Shown piece after piece: positions 1 through 9,215 of a stretch of 64,000 nucleotides of DNA. Made by a program: the position numbers and the translations under genes. The notes under the pieces are model-generated. The model saw only the letters and a list, made by a program, of their open reading frames with translations. It made no database searches and was not told the DNA's origin. Each line of letters begins with the position of its first letter. The stretch's first letter is position 1. Origin of the DNA: Ligula intestinalis (taxonomy: Eukaryota > Platyhelminthes > Cestoda > Diphyllobothriidea > Diphyllobothriidae); the NCBI GenBank assembly GCA_036362985.1, contig JAYGXS010000004.1, positions 71,292,559 through 71,356,558 of the forward strand, written 5' to 3'.

Positions 1-750
1 ATTTGTTTATCGTTTTTCGTCTATTGAGAAGCTAATAAGAATTATCAACACCCTTTTTCCTCCTTCAAGCTTTTACTGCCAAATACAGAGAATCTCTCGT
101 CGATTTTTTTTGCCAAAACGAAAACTTTATCCTATTAACAATCAAGTACAATCTTGATTGGGTGAGGTGTGTGGCTGAGCACATTCGGATCGAATTTAAG
201 ATAGAATCCCCAAAAATGTTTCATTAGATGTTGCGAGAGGTTTTTCTCGCGTAACGAGAACTCTAAAGAAAACCCAGCAAATAGAAGTAAATGTATCTGA
301 AACAAAATAATGCTTCAGGAGGCTGACTATAAAATATCCCCAGGGCTGCCTTTTGGTGTAGAAAGGAAAGACTTGTTCATCATACCTATAACACCGTAGG
401 TGCAATACGAAAATTGCTAAAAATAGAACCAACGACTATTTATAGCTCCCAGGGTCTTGTGCCATGAAAAAGTGACAAAATTAAGATACGGTGAAATGAA
501 AATGATTATAAAATAATCTCATCGTCTTCAATTCTGCAATGATCGTTTCATCAAACTCAACTTCAACTCCTGGAACTTCCAAGTTCCCATTGTTACCAAT
601 ATTTTAGCACATATCTGCCTAACTGTGTAGCGTCTAGTTGCCAATATCAAACTCGTAGACACCATGTGAGAGCACACTCTCTTTCTCGCTCTCAAACAAT
701 CAAACAAAGCAAGCGATGATGTTGAGAAGTCTACTGAGTTGCATTTGTTT
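1..750. other. AT-rich stretch, no gene recognised
   Basis: Only short ORFs without recognisable motifs occur here, and composition is AT-rich like the rest of the intergenic sequence. I see no exon with a conserved protein match and no clear terminal repeat. The first recognisable structure begins at about 755 with a PLE-associated repeat arm. Confidence 0.5.
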
Positions 751-754
751 TTAA

Positions 755-925
755 GCAATAGATTTTTTGAGGTTGAATCTATTCTTCGGGAAAAAGAATT
801 TAATTTCGTGAATTTTCGAGTCTGGAACCCCTGCTCATCATCAGATGTTGAGAAAGGTGAATGCAAAAACAACTTACAGTCAACATTTCAAATCGTAGGA
901 AACATCAATAATGCAGTGGCGTAGG
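755..925 (-). repeat. Left inverted arm flanking a PLE fragment
   Basis: This stretch reappears, reverse-complemented and near-identical by eye over about 160 bp, at 2232-2395. Between the two arms lies a PLE coding remnant (971-1825, minus strand). In the PLE orientation this arm lies downstream of the ORF, where PLE pseudo-LTRs are expected. It contains a hammerhead-like core at 814-844. PLEs are known to carry terminal repeats in either direct or inverted orientation; here they are inverted. Confidence 0.75.
814..844 (-). ncRNA. Hammerhead-ribozyme-like core, PLE arm 1
   Basis: On the minus strand this reads CTGATGA, a 20-nt hairpin segment, then GAAA, the conserved catalytic core order of a hammerhead ribozyme. 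The hairpin has an outer GAG/CTC pairing and an inner helix with one mismatch, which the other arm (2308-2338) restores. GAAA is followed by AATTCAC, and an AATTC about 10 nt later could give a 4-bp stem III and a cleavage-site C. I could not find a convincing stem I, so activity is uncertain. Confidence 0.5.
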
Positions 926-970
926 CTGCTGCCGTGTGTCTCCTTCTGCTCGGATCGGTTAGCGTCTCGC

Positions 971-1825
971 CTATTTCTGTTTGAGATTTTTGTACGAACA
1001 GTCCAACTCGACATGCCTGTTGATGCATGATGTGTCCGAGTGCATCACTTCGAGGAATTGACGTCCTTTCTTGGAAGGACAGGTAGCGACACTACGAGTT
1101 TTATCCCATGCGAAATTATGCTCGGTGTCTAGGCAATGCATGGCGACTTCAGAATGGCGGTCTAGTCTGTTTACCGCCAATTTGTGTTCATGAATGCACA
1201 CAGAGGCGGGTCTTCCGGTCTGGCCACAATAAACGGCATCACATGATCCACATGGGATTTTATAGACAACTCCTTTCCTGTCTAAATAGTTCACTCTATC
1301 CTTATGATGTACCAATCGGGTGCGTAATGTCGCTGTTGGTTTATGGGCCACCCGGATGTGATGCTTCCTCAAATGTTTGTCAGCAAGTTCAGCTACATTT
1401 TTGAGGCAGTGAAGGCTACGCCAGGTATATGAAGTCTGAGTGCTATGGCCTGAATTGTTTTTCTTTGACGCTTGTTTTCTCACACAGTGACGTATAAATT
1501 CTCGTGGATAACCGTTTCGGGAGAATAACTCAAACATGTAATTCAGTTCTTCCTGGTAGGCTTGTTTGTCTGAGCAATGCGTTTTGGCTCGATCTAACAG
1601 ACTGTTGACAGTGCTCCTTTAATGAGAGATAGGATGGTTGCTCTCACAGTTTAGGATGACCTCGGCATAAGTTTCCTCGTGGTAGACAGTTGTCCGTAAT
1701 GTTCCATCGAATTGTCGTTGTACAAGGGCATCGAAGAAAGGGAGCTTGGCGTTGGATTCTTTTTCGAGTGAGAACTTAATTCTCGGAAGCGCTGTGAGCA
1801 TGAACATTTAACAGCCCCTTATATT
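971..1825 (-). pseudogene. Penelope-like element, 3' part (RT end + GIY-YIG)
   Basis: Remnant of a PLE polyprotein that would combine a telomerase-like reverse transcriptase with a GIY-YIG nicking endonuclease. The first piece (1807-1619) holds the RT/linker region with the typical LPFFDALV stretch. An in-frame TAA then interrupts the sequence. The second piece (1537-971) carries the linker and the endonuclease, including VVYKIPC followed by VYCGQTGR. In that motif the usual YIG triad has become YCG. The catalytic Glu lies in GRQFLEVMHSD, and the end motif is INRHVELD. The C-terminus matches the better preserved PLE at 29560-30935, so the two belong to one family. The 5' end, including RT catalytic YVDD, is missing. 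Non-functional. Confidence 0.88.
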
Positions 1826-2084
1826 CAAATGAAGTTGCAGTGCCGCCTCGTTGAGTGTATACCTTTTCTGTGTGCCACTGTCGTCTCTTGGATGTTGATA
1901 TCCAATGATCCCGAATGCCAGCAGCTCACAATGTCGTTTCTTAGGAACTTCGTCTGTTCTTCAGACATATTCCAACTATTCGAGTGTTTCGATGAGCCTA
2001 TTGCTTATAGATCCAACAGTTGGAACAGGATACTTTCTGTATGGTCCGCATGTTTACCTCAATGAGTTGCATGTATCAGTATAT

Positions 2085-2235
2085 TGAGGGATGTGTAGGA
2101 AAAATTCCTTTGAGTTCCCTATTTGTACATATCTGTAGCAGTGGCAGAAAAATTTGTATCTCAAACTGTTGGCGAGGCCAGTTGTCTTGAGTCATGGGAT
2201 GAAAAAATAAGAGCAGACAGTGAAAAAAACAGCTA
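2085..2235 (+). repeat. Dispersed repeat J, copy 1
   Basis: About 150 bp recur in the same orientation at 24470-24620 with a few substitutions and small indels. Shared landmarks are TTGAGGG, AAAAATTCCTTTGAGT, CTATTTGTACATAT, GAGGCCAGTTGTC and GAGCAGACAGTGAAAAAA. No ORF or RNA structure is evident. Class unknown. Confidence 0.7.
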
Positions 2236-2395
2236 CTGCATTATTCATTTTTCCTACGATTTGAAATGTTGGCTGTTAGTTGTTTTTGCGTTCACTTTTC
2301 TCAACGTCTGATGATGAGCTGGGGTTCCAGACTCGAAAATTCACGAAATAAAATTCTATTTCCCGAAGAACATATTCAACCTCAAACTATATTAC
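2232..2395 (+). repeat. Right inverted arm flanking the PLE fragment
   Basis: Reverse-complement partner of 755-925. The copies differ by scattered substitutions, and both end in a GCATTATTS-type segment on the inner side. Together the arms bracket about 1.3 kb containing the PLE remnant. This arm contains the better preserved hammerhead-like core (2308-2338). Continuity with repeat J on its left suggests older insertions merging here. Confidence 0.75.
2308..2338 (+). ncRNA. Hammerhead-ribozyme-like core, PLE arm 2
   Basis: CTGATGA at 2308-2314 and GAAA at 2335-2338 enclose a hairpin pairing GAG with CTC and CTGG with CCAG around a GGTT tetraloop (one A bulge). Downstream, AATT follows the GAA core and a second AATTC lies about 10 nt later. 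That could pair as stem III and supply U16.1-C17. Stem I pairing is not evident. It is on the strand opposite to the PLE ORF because the arm is inverted. Confidence 0.5.
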
Positions 2396-2589
2396 ATGGG
2401 ATGCCCACATTCCAACACATAAGTAATATATTTATTATAGTTTGCATATTCTCTACGCGTCTGCTTGGCCGACAGTGCCGAAACCATTCCTTCGGTAGAA
2501 TTTGCACATTTTTACGCCATTCATGCACAGCCTTCACAAACTTCAGAATGTCTGAGAAATGTCTGAGCCCAATTTCCTTTTAACGCGTC

Positions 2590-3020
2590 GCGCCACACAC
2601 GAAGTCACATGTTGGCAGTGGGTCGCCCGGCCTCCCTAACCGCAGCCCGCATCAACGCTCGATCCTCCATGGCGGCCAATGCGCGCACACATCGATGCTC
2701 AAACTCCGGCTTTCCACGAATGGAGCGCAGCTGCGCACTCCAGTCTGGTCTAGCCAATGACTTCTCCCTGTATGACCATTTACCTTCAAAACTGACTAAG
2801 ACAAGGACCGTTCTAGGTGGCCGTTGGAATGACTGCCGCCAGGCTTGGACTTCTGACACTGCCCTGCTCGGGTGCAGACCTACGCTCGACAGACTGTTGA
2901 CTTCTTCCTATCTATTATCCACTCCTTCTATACAGAATAAACTCTTCCTACCACTCTGGCCTCCCAGGTCTTCCTCATCTCCTAAGGAGCTGGGCCTGAA
3001 GATCTCAATAGCAAGGGTTT
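2590..3020 (+). repeat. LTR-like repeat H, copy 1
   Basis: This belongs to a dispersed family whose 3' part is a polyadenylation signal in a fixed context: ACAGAATAAACTCTTCCTAC, then CTCTGGCC, then CTAAGGA and GGGCCTGAAG. Equivalent segments occur at 14115-14200 and 28990-29100 on the plus strand and at 4865-4985 on the minus strand. A GC-rich body followed by AATAAA and a short conserved U5-like end is what a solo LTR or a TRIM-type element looks like. No internal coding region is attached. The family assignment is inference. Confidence 0.55.
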
Positions 3021-3442
3021 TCTCAGTTAATCTTAATTCGTCGCTAGGTGTATTTATTCCTTACCTAACATTGGCTCCGTATACAAATAAATGTAAATTC
3101 GGAGTCCTTCGTCAGTGTAACCAGAAGTTTTACAAACCAAAGTTCGAAAATGACCTGGTACTTTCAATCATTACTTTAACATTCTATTAATAAAGTAAGA
3201 ATGACATTTAAACAAGAACTTTTTTCTAGCTACCAAGCTAGCGTGGATACCTAGTGCTAATGGCTGCTGGAAAATGCAGTATCTGCCTCTTCCAAATGCA
3301 CACGGAAATTTACTCTCCCGGTCACTAGGACGATCAAGTGACTGCTTCCCAACATTCAGATTGGAACTGGTACCGCTGTACAAATCCGAAATTTTATACG
3401 CTAGAAGAAGTATTTTGGGAAATGGTGGTTTATGGTGTTAAT

Positions 3443-3473
3443 TTTCGACAATGGCTCACCAGGTCGTCATCAG
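3443..3473 (-). ncRNA. Hammerhead-like core in inverted repeat, left arm
   Basis: The minus strand reads CTGATGA, then a hairpin with GAC/GTC and an inner TGG/CCA around TGAG, then GAAA. After GAAA comes ATTAAC, similar to the ATTCAC that follows GAAA in the PLE arms at 814 and 29287. Stem II is present and all core bases are intact; stems I and III are unclear. Confidence 0.5.
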
Positions 3474-3518
3474 ACGGATGGGAATGGTATGAAGCAGATT
3501 CGTACAATTTCTATTCGA

Positions 3519-3549
3519 CTGACGACGACCTGGTGAGCCATTGTCAAAA
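3519..3549 (+). ncRNA. Hammerhead-like core in inverted repeat, right arm (mutated)
   Basis: CTGACGA is followed by the same stem II as the left arm, but the GAAA core is AAAA here (G12 to A). Loss of that base abolishes hammerhead catalysis in known ribozymes, so this copy is probably dead. Confidence 0.45.
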
Positions 3550-3600
3550 ATTTACGCAATGAGCCACCGTTTTTCAAAGCACTTCTTCGACTGAATTATA

Positions 3601-3955
3601 CTTCTTGGGATGCCGATTTTCCAGTCTAAATTTTATCTTATGAATCGTATCCATAGCTATTAGTATTTTTCGAAAATATAATTGGCTGGCCACAATGGTG
3701 TCCTGGTCAGTGGTTTTCAGTTTGAAGCAAACGAAAAGTTTCCGGGTTTTTTGTGCAAGATATTTAATATTGTTCTAGAAGGTTAAACCTTTCCGAAAAG
3801 ACAAACGGTGCCTTTCCCAAACACGGACTTTCAACATCATTCGAAGATTTTGGCCAATAAGCTGTTTAACCAATAATAGCCTACTGGGCACTTGCCGATA
3901 GAAGCGAAAAAAGGGTGTTCCATAAAGCAGTTTCGAAGAAATAGAAGATGCGACT
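3601..3955. other. Non-coding stretch, nothing recognised
   Basis: Mixed-composition sequence with no ORF of interest and no repeat I could match elsewhere in the window. Confidence 0.4.
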
Positions 3956-3959
3956 ACTT

Positions 3960-4035
3960 CTGAAGATGGGTTCTAATGAGAATCCAAAACCTCAGGCCAA
4001 TAAAGTGCTTGTTCCAGCGATCACATTTTCTTCTC
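3960..4035 (+). repeat. Ribozyme-bearing repeat E, copy 1
   Basis: CTGAAGA at 3960-3966 is followed by a strong 7-bp hairpin (GGGTTCT with AGAATCC around AATG), then AAAA in place of GAAA, CCTC, and AGGCCAATAAAGTGCTTG. The end TTCCAGCGATCACATTTTC recurs in variant form in the copies at 5420, 35204 and 37240. The order is that of a type I hammerhead, but the G12 position is lost. The family tail contains AATAAA and pyrimidine-rich TCTTCTTCT-like ends. Confidence 0.5.
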
Positions 4036-4039
4036 AACT

Positions 4040-4860
4040 GAGCATTTCTCAGTATTGATTGCTAAAAGTTGGAGCTCGTGATACCCGTCAGCTTATATTG
4101 GGGCGTCATCCTTTGCATAGTTTTTTCGAGTCTGCTAAAGCATTGAAGGTTATGAACTGTCCTTTTCTTATTAGTTCATCAAGTATGAAAATTGCGACGG
4201 GGCGTTAAGTCACATCTGCCGAAAATTCGAACAATTGTCAAAATTATTTCTCTTTGTAGATAATTTTCCGCTTCAAAAGTATAAAAATTATGTTTTATAA
4301 TTTTTTGTTTAAAAATAAAAAAGCTGAAAATTCGTACAATTATGAAATATAGCAACATCAAAGAGCGCTCAGAATACGACACACTATTTTTCTCTAATAG
4401 CACTATGCAGCAAATTGTAGGAAATTGGTTTTAGCAATATTTTCTGGTTACTTTGACCTCACGAAAGAGCCACGAGCTTGGTCATAATCAAAGGTACATA
4501 ATGACGAACTGAATGTCCCCCTCGGGTCAAATCCTTCTCAAAGTGCACAACACTTATCGTTTATGTTGGATTTTAGACATCAAACAATACCAACTCACCT
4601 AGCTGAAGTCAGCGAAGTGAACAAGTTGGATATGTAGATTCGAAATGAGCTGAACGAAAAGCAGAAACTACAACGTTTGACAGCTTGCATGAGGTTTTCT
4701 TTTTGTCATAAAGGTGATTCATTTGAAGCAAATTGTAACTGATGATGAGGGATTACTCCGCTACGATAATGGCAAACGTTCAGCGCAGCCCAAGCGCAAT
4801 ATTCCTAAAATTGATCTGTTGGTGAGTGCTTTATGATGTGGTGCAGGTGTGGTCCTTTCG
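4040..4860. other. Non-coding stretch, AT-rich
   Basis: Contains a local duplication of a motif like GAAAATTCGAACAATT (about 4214 and 4326) but no recognisable gene. The CTGATGA at about 4741 lacks a following hairpin and GAAA. Confidence 0.4.
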
Positions 4861-4864
4861 AAGA

Positions 4865-4985
4865 GTATTAAGGTTTCGTTAGGTTAATCCTAACAGCTAC
4901 GATCTTTCAGGCCCACTTCCTAAGGAGAATAGAGGATTCATGCGAAGGCCAGAGTGGTAGGAACAATATATTATGTACAGAAAAA
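4865..4985 (-). repeat. LTR-like repeat H, 3' fragment
   Basis: On the minus strand this reads the conserved 3' end of family H: the CTACCACTCTGGCCTTC segment, CCTTAGGAAGTGGGCCTG, and a TTAGGATTAACCTAACG end. The AATAAA has drifted to an AATATATTG-type sequence. It is a truncated copy. Confidence 0.5.
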
Positions 4986-5404
4986 ATTAAGAAAAAATGG
5001 GAGGAAATTTGACTCTCGGAAGAGTGCAGTCCGTTCCCCAGGCATGTCGGACCCAAAGTGATGTTTAGCGGCAGTTACCACCTTGAGGTCCTTTTCCAGA
5101 TGGATTGAGACCAACCTAGTGATTGAGGCTAGTATACTAACGAGGATATCTCAACAGAAAAATTTGGGTGAACCTACTATGTATTGAAGCTAGGTGCATA
5201 CGTCCGACAGCGTCAATTTGCATCAATTTGCGTGTGGCCCTAGAGACATGCCGAGAACTGCCTTCGCGCGAGGTCTTATGCGCGAAATAACCTCTTTTCA
5301 GGCGTTATGATTTAGGAGGGCATCAGGCTGCAGAGCCACTACATTCAAGACACCTGGCTCATCGATAACGACGGGTGTATACTGCAGCCAGTTTCTGCTA
5401 TTAC

Positions 5405-5500
5405 TTTCAGCTCGTGTCTCTGATGAAGAGTCCGCGACGGCGGTTGAAACGACATGTGAATAAAAGTGTTGGCCCTGCGATCGAACCGTCTTCTTTTTAA
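5405..5500 (+). repeat. Ribozyme-bearing repeat E, copy 2
   Basis: GTGTCT precedes CTGATGA (5420-5426). A stem II with CCGC/GCGG follows, then GAAA (5446-5449), CGAC in place of CGTC, and a tail GAATAAAAGTGTTGGCCC with GCGATCGAACCGTCTTC. It aligns with the copy at 35198-35290. The cleavage-site T has changed to A (GTC to GAC), so this copy is probably inactive although the core is intact. Confidence 0.55.
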
Positions 5501-5504
5501 TTAT

Positions 5505-6780
5505 TCAAACGATTGCGGCAAGCCTGCTCAGCTGGATTAGCCGACCTACTCTATTGCATGGCAACGCTAGACCGCAAAAACCCCACAAGTGACCGTGGCA
5601 AGTCTAGAGAAATTTGAGTCGGAAATGCTCTACCTTCCACATTACTCATCAGATGTTGCCCATACTGTCTAATATTTCTTTTGGAATTTGAATAACTTAT
5701 TCACAAGCGAACACGTTATCCCCGACAGTGCTGTAAAACAACCCTTCCTCGCTTTCATGGACTATCGATTACCAGGTTTTTGCACTACTTGGGGGGAGGA
5801 ACAAGCTACCACTGAAATGCCAGCCTCATATGGACAATATGTATGCATACTTTTATGAATGAAATTTCCTCCCGTGTTGATATAACATCACCAAAATTTG
5901 TTTTTTTATACATATTTCACTCGATGATCCAGTAGTTGAAGGTTGGGTTTTCGAAACAACAAGAAAGCTTTTGTATTTCATATCCTACTACCTGGACTCC
6001 TGCATACGGCGGGTTTACATTGTCACTGTTTTTATTCCGTCCTCTGGAGGAGTTATGCAGGGCAGTGGGCTGAGTTCTGCAAAGTTGTATAGCTACGCAG
6101 ACAGGTAGTGTCTGGCAAAGTGCTCGAGCACTTGGCAAAACAACCTACCAGATTTCACATTTCTATGTTACGCCTACTGCTTTTGCTGGGCTTGGCACAG
6201 ACGCTCCTTTGTATCTGTTGACGACGATCATTGGTATCAACTTTCTGCCAAGGCCTACCATAGGACTGTGGCGGGCGTTATAAATGATAATAGTTTCGGG
6301 GTCCTGGTATTCCGGAATGCTGTGCGCTCGTTGTTTCTAAGCCTGTGGACGGGCCAGATTTATCCCAGTTAATTTTAAAACTATTGGTATTTTACCTCTT
6401 CGAGGTATGCATTAGACGTAGCCTAGATCAATGATCTTTTTTGATTCAGTTTCCTGCGCGCTGCAGAGCGGAAGATAGATGCGTCCATTCAGTATATTTT
6501 CACCACAGGACTTTTACCCCTGACAATAATGCCGCAATCTCTGAATTTTGATCTTTTTTGGCTTCGTCAACTCTGCACGTACCCATTATTATAGCTTTAA
6601 CTAGCCAATTGCCGTACTTTTAGCTAGCTGAAAACTTCGAACAATATTGGCCACCATCGACACAGTAATCACCGCGAGATCATTGTATCTCTTACGTTGG
6701 CAGACGCAGATCTTTTCTGTAAATAAAATTTTAATTTTTCAAAAATTCAGATTGAAATTTTCATAAGATAAATTGGCGAA
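5505..6780. other. Non-coding stretch, nothing recognised
   Basis: About 1.3 kb with only short ORFs of no recognisable family. No terminal repeats or structures were matched elsewhere in the window. Confidence 0.4.
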
Positions 6781-6794
6781 CATTCAGAAGTCTA

Positions 6795-6840
6795 GTTCGG
6801 TGAGTATTGGTGTACTTTCGACAAATTCTCGTCAGGCCTT
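6795..6840 (-). ncRNA. Hammerhead-like motif, PLE B1 3' repeat
   Basis: The minus strand reads GGC, CTGACGA, GAATTTGTC, GAAA, then GTACACCAATACTC. Stem II is minimal (GA/TC around ATTTG). Stem III can form as A-G-T-A with T-A-C-T around CACCAA, which leaves C as the cleavage-site base. Stem I is weak because GGC faces ACC. This is the most complete single-strand fold among the PLE B copies; it was not computed. Confidence 0.55.
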
Positions 6841-7019
6841 ACATTTATATGGAAACTGGGTGCAAGTTCAAACGTGTTCATCTTTTCGGACAAGTGAGTC
6901 TTGGGTATGGGGGTGGGGTCGATAAGCGAACGCTGGTTGTGAGGAAAGGGTTTCATGGAGCAGGCTGGGAGAGGGAGGAGGGTGAGACGGGGTAGGGGGA
7001 CAAATAGAACGTGGATATC

Positions 7020-7228
7020 TGCATGCCGCTAAGTGACTGTGGGCCACGCCAACTGTGGGCTTGTAGGAAGTCCTTTTGTGCACACAACGCGGGCTTCATC
7101 AGCCTGATAGCGGTCGCTTCTGCTGTTGCTAGCAGGCACCGACCCAAGGACCTCGGATAATTTCGTGGAACCCTGTAGATCACTCGGAAAGCTTCGTTGG
7201 GGTCCACTCGATTTCCGGAATCGACCAT
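7020..7228 (-). pseudogene. PLE GIY-YIG endonuclease C-terminus (family B, copy 1)
   Basis: The reading frame contains VDPNEAFRVIYRVP, LGRCLLATAEATAIRLMKP and CAQKDF. It aligns in order with the C-terminal part of the PLE at 21394-21813: HYVDPITSFRVLVRA, ILRYLEAACIRRF. The Glu of TAEATAI occupies the position of the conserved catalytic Glu of GIY-YIG nucleases. The zinc-binding and YIG motifs are missing because the copy is 5'-truncated, so it cannot encode an active enzyme. Confidence 0.75.
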
Positions 7229-7272
7229 ATGCGCCAGAATAGAACTGTTAATACAAACATTCGGCGAACATT

Positions 7273-7320
7273 ATGGCGAAAATTCATTTGTTTTCGATAA
7301 ATTCTCGACAGGCCTTTACA
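7273..7320 (-). ncRNA. Hammerhead-like motif, PLE B1 5' repeat
   Basis: Minus strand: GGC, CTGTCGA, GAATTTATC, GAAA, about 12 nt, TTTC, GCC. Here stem I (GGC with GCC) is intact, stem II is GA/TC, and TTC-GCC places C17 correctly. The core has CTGTCGA instead of CTGANGA (A6 to T), which should impair catalysis. It complements the copy at 6795, where stem III is good and stem I is not. Confidence 0.5.
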
Positions 7321-7499
7321 TTGGTATGAAAATGAAATAAACAAATCTTCATCAGGGTCCTATTTCAAGGGAACATACCAAGCGAACTCCTCAGAAGGCG
7401 TCTGAGCCAAGGCGTATCGAAAACCTTTCCAGCAGCCAATGCTCATATACTGTTTTCAACTACGCCCATCCTATACGGATAGGTAAAGTACAAACTGCC

Positions 7500-7870
7500 A
7501 GCCCAGACAGAATCTATGTCCATCAACTCATTCACCTGCTCCTGTGGGGCAAAATATATTGGTCGCAGGAGATGGCGTCTGTCCAAAAGCGTACGAGAAC
7601 ACTTTCCGGTATGGTTAGGAAGGGCCAAGTAAAGGGAAGTAATAGTTATATTTTAGCACAAATTTTAGACTCAGGCCGTCGCCTGGATGTCAAAAAAGTT
7701 TTTCAAGTGATCTACAAGGTGCCCTCCAGCTACTCAAAATTCCTTGGACAGCGTCTGCTGGCTACAGCAAAAGCAGCTGCCATCAGGCTACACAGACCAG
7801 GACTGTGCGCTCAAAAGAACTTTTTAACGGCGCTGCAGTTACCATGGACGAAACTGGCGAACACAACCGC
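7500..7870 (+). pseudogene. PLE GIY-YIG endonuclease, family B, copy 2
   Basis: Plus-strand frames give NSFTCSCGAKYIGR, REHFPVWLGRAK, then after frameshifts VIYKVPSSYSKFLGQRLLATAKAAAIRLHRPGL and CAQKNF (quoted in pieces across 7512-7830). The Cys-containing FTCSCGAKYIGR is the GIY-YIG start, and AKAAAI sits where the catalytic Glu belongs (Glu to Lys). The element continues beyond a hAT insertion at 7978-10225 and ends in a decayed hammerhead-like repeat near 10346. Non-functional. Confidence 0.75.
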
Positions 7871-8364
7871 ACATGGCATATCACTTGTCTCGAGAACGGG
7901 TCACCCCAGAGACATGCAAGTCCCCAATTCAACCACGCATACCTTATCACCTGTCTTGACCATCGGTCCTCCTAGACCAGGGGTCGGCAACCTTTTTAAC
8001 TCAAAGAGCCAAAAAAGCATTTATTTGGAAACATATTTCAGAAAGAGCCATATTGTATATTTTAAAATGAAATTATATTAAATGCTAGTAAAATAAGCCT
8101 CTGAATTTATTCGTTTAAATAATGTTTTTATAATACTCACTAGCGAAAAAGTCCGGCTTCGCCTTAAGGCCTCCCTGCCCAACCCTCCAAGGGCAGCAGG
8201 CGGTACAACAGCTGCCTTCTGACAAGAAGTGAGTTAACAGTAATGTCTCTGCTCGCCCCACCTTTAAGGCGTTTCAGTGCATAATCCAGGTTGGCACAAT
8301 TACACTGACATGCTCGCGCTCAAGCCCTAGCTGCCTGTTTACACTTTACGCTTTTATTAAGTAT

Positions 8365-9215
8365 ACAGATTGTTAATGTGATTTCTGGCATTGCATGGAT
8401 TCGCTGATGGTTTTATAGTCCGGTCGGTAGTTGGTGAGGTTAAGCTTTAGGCAAGCATTGAGGCTTTCATCCGTTAGACGTGATCTTATTGTGGAATTGA
8501 TGCATCTAAGATGTGAGAATTACTGCTCACATGCATACGTAGATCCAAACAGGGTCAATACAGCAATACTCACACGCTGCAATGTGTGGTATGTGACCGG
8601 AAGCGTGTCCCAAGTTTTGATTATCAGCTGGTTTTCGGGTTAAAGTTTTTTTTATTTTCTGTGCACATGTGCTTGTTTGTCGACTCCGCTTTATGTCGTG
8701 CGATACTTTCCAAATCTTCATTGGGTGACTTGAACTTATTCATCCAAATGTCTGAGGCCTTAAGGTCAGCCAATTCTTCTTCGAAATCTCTAATGGAGAG
8801 ACCAGGAATATAACGTAGGTCGGCTGGGTTTAGTGAACACTCGGTTGGATGGGTGATGAACTTAAATAGACGGGTGTGCCCTCGAAATTCTCCAAAGCGT
8901 GCTTTGAACGACTGTAGGAAACTGAAAGTGACACCAACTAGCTGGTCGACATCAAAGTTTTGAGTGAACTCACTTGCTGTTCATGCATCTTCATATTGTC
9001 TTAAATTTTCAAAATGTAGTTATCAATCTGTTTTAAGATCCATGATAAAGAGTTCAAGCTTGTTTTCAAAAACAAACATGGATTGTTGAAGGTATAACAC
9101 TGTATGTCCATTGCCTTGCAATTTAACGTTAAGTTGGTTCAGATGTTCGGTCATATCCACGAGATAGAAAAACATGAGGAGCCACTCAGTTTTGGCTAGT
9201 TCAGGATGCAGGGGT
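8365..9215 (-). pseudogene. hAT transposase remnant
   Basis: Conceptual minus-strand reading gives segments typical of hAT transposases of the group domesticated in GTF2IRD2/ZBED-like proteins: EWLLMFFYLVDMTEHLNQLN, KLQGNGH, FKFITHPTECS, then the C-terminal dimerisation block LFGSTYACEQ, SHLRCINS and RSRLTDESLNACL, ending NYRPDYKTISESMQCQKSH at a stop near 8367. Several in-frame stops (for example after NKLELFIMDLKTD) and at least one frameshift between 8640 and 8600 disable it. The N-terminal part, including BED finger and first catalytic Asp, is not visible. The region 9216-9494 between it and the nested repeat holds nothing I recognise. Confidence 0.85.

Larger units (their letters stand above)
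3392..3600. repeat. Perfectly centred inverted repeat with two ribozyme-like cores
   Basis: Arms of about 85 bp (3392-3478 and 3513-3600) are inverted copies of each other around a spacer of roughly 35 bp. The block around AATGGCTCACCAGGTCGTC is identical in both arms. Each arm holds a hammerhead-like core pointing outward (3443-3473 minus, 3519-3549 plus). This is the arrangement of the arms at 755-2395 with the PLE body missing. Confidence 0.75.
6795..7330 (-). mobile_element. Truncated PLE (family B, copy 1) between direct ribozyme repeats
   Basis: In minus-strand order the unit holds a hammerhead-like repeat (7320-7273), a GIY-YIG C-terminal coding piece (7228-7020), about 170 bp of non-coding 3' sequence, and a second hammerhead-like repeat (6840-6795). 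Two ribozyme repeats in the same orientation around a 5'-truncated body match the direct pseudo-LTR layout known for PLEs. The GGCCTGWCGAGAATTT segment is shared by both ends. Confidence 0.72.

Noticed and set aside
2609..3190. 193-codon ORF on the plus strand
   Set aside because: It lies within LTR-like repeat H, has no recognisable motif and is not open in other copies.
4738..4780. CTGATGATGAGGG as another hammerhead core
   Set aside because: No GAAA follows at a suitable distance and no stem II forms.
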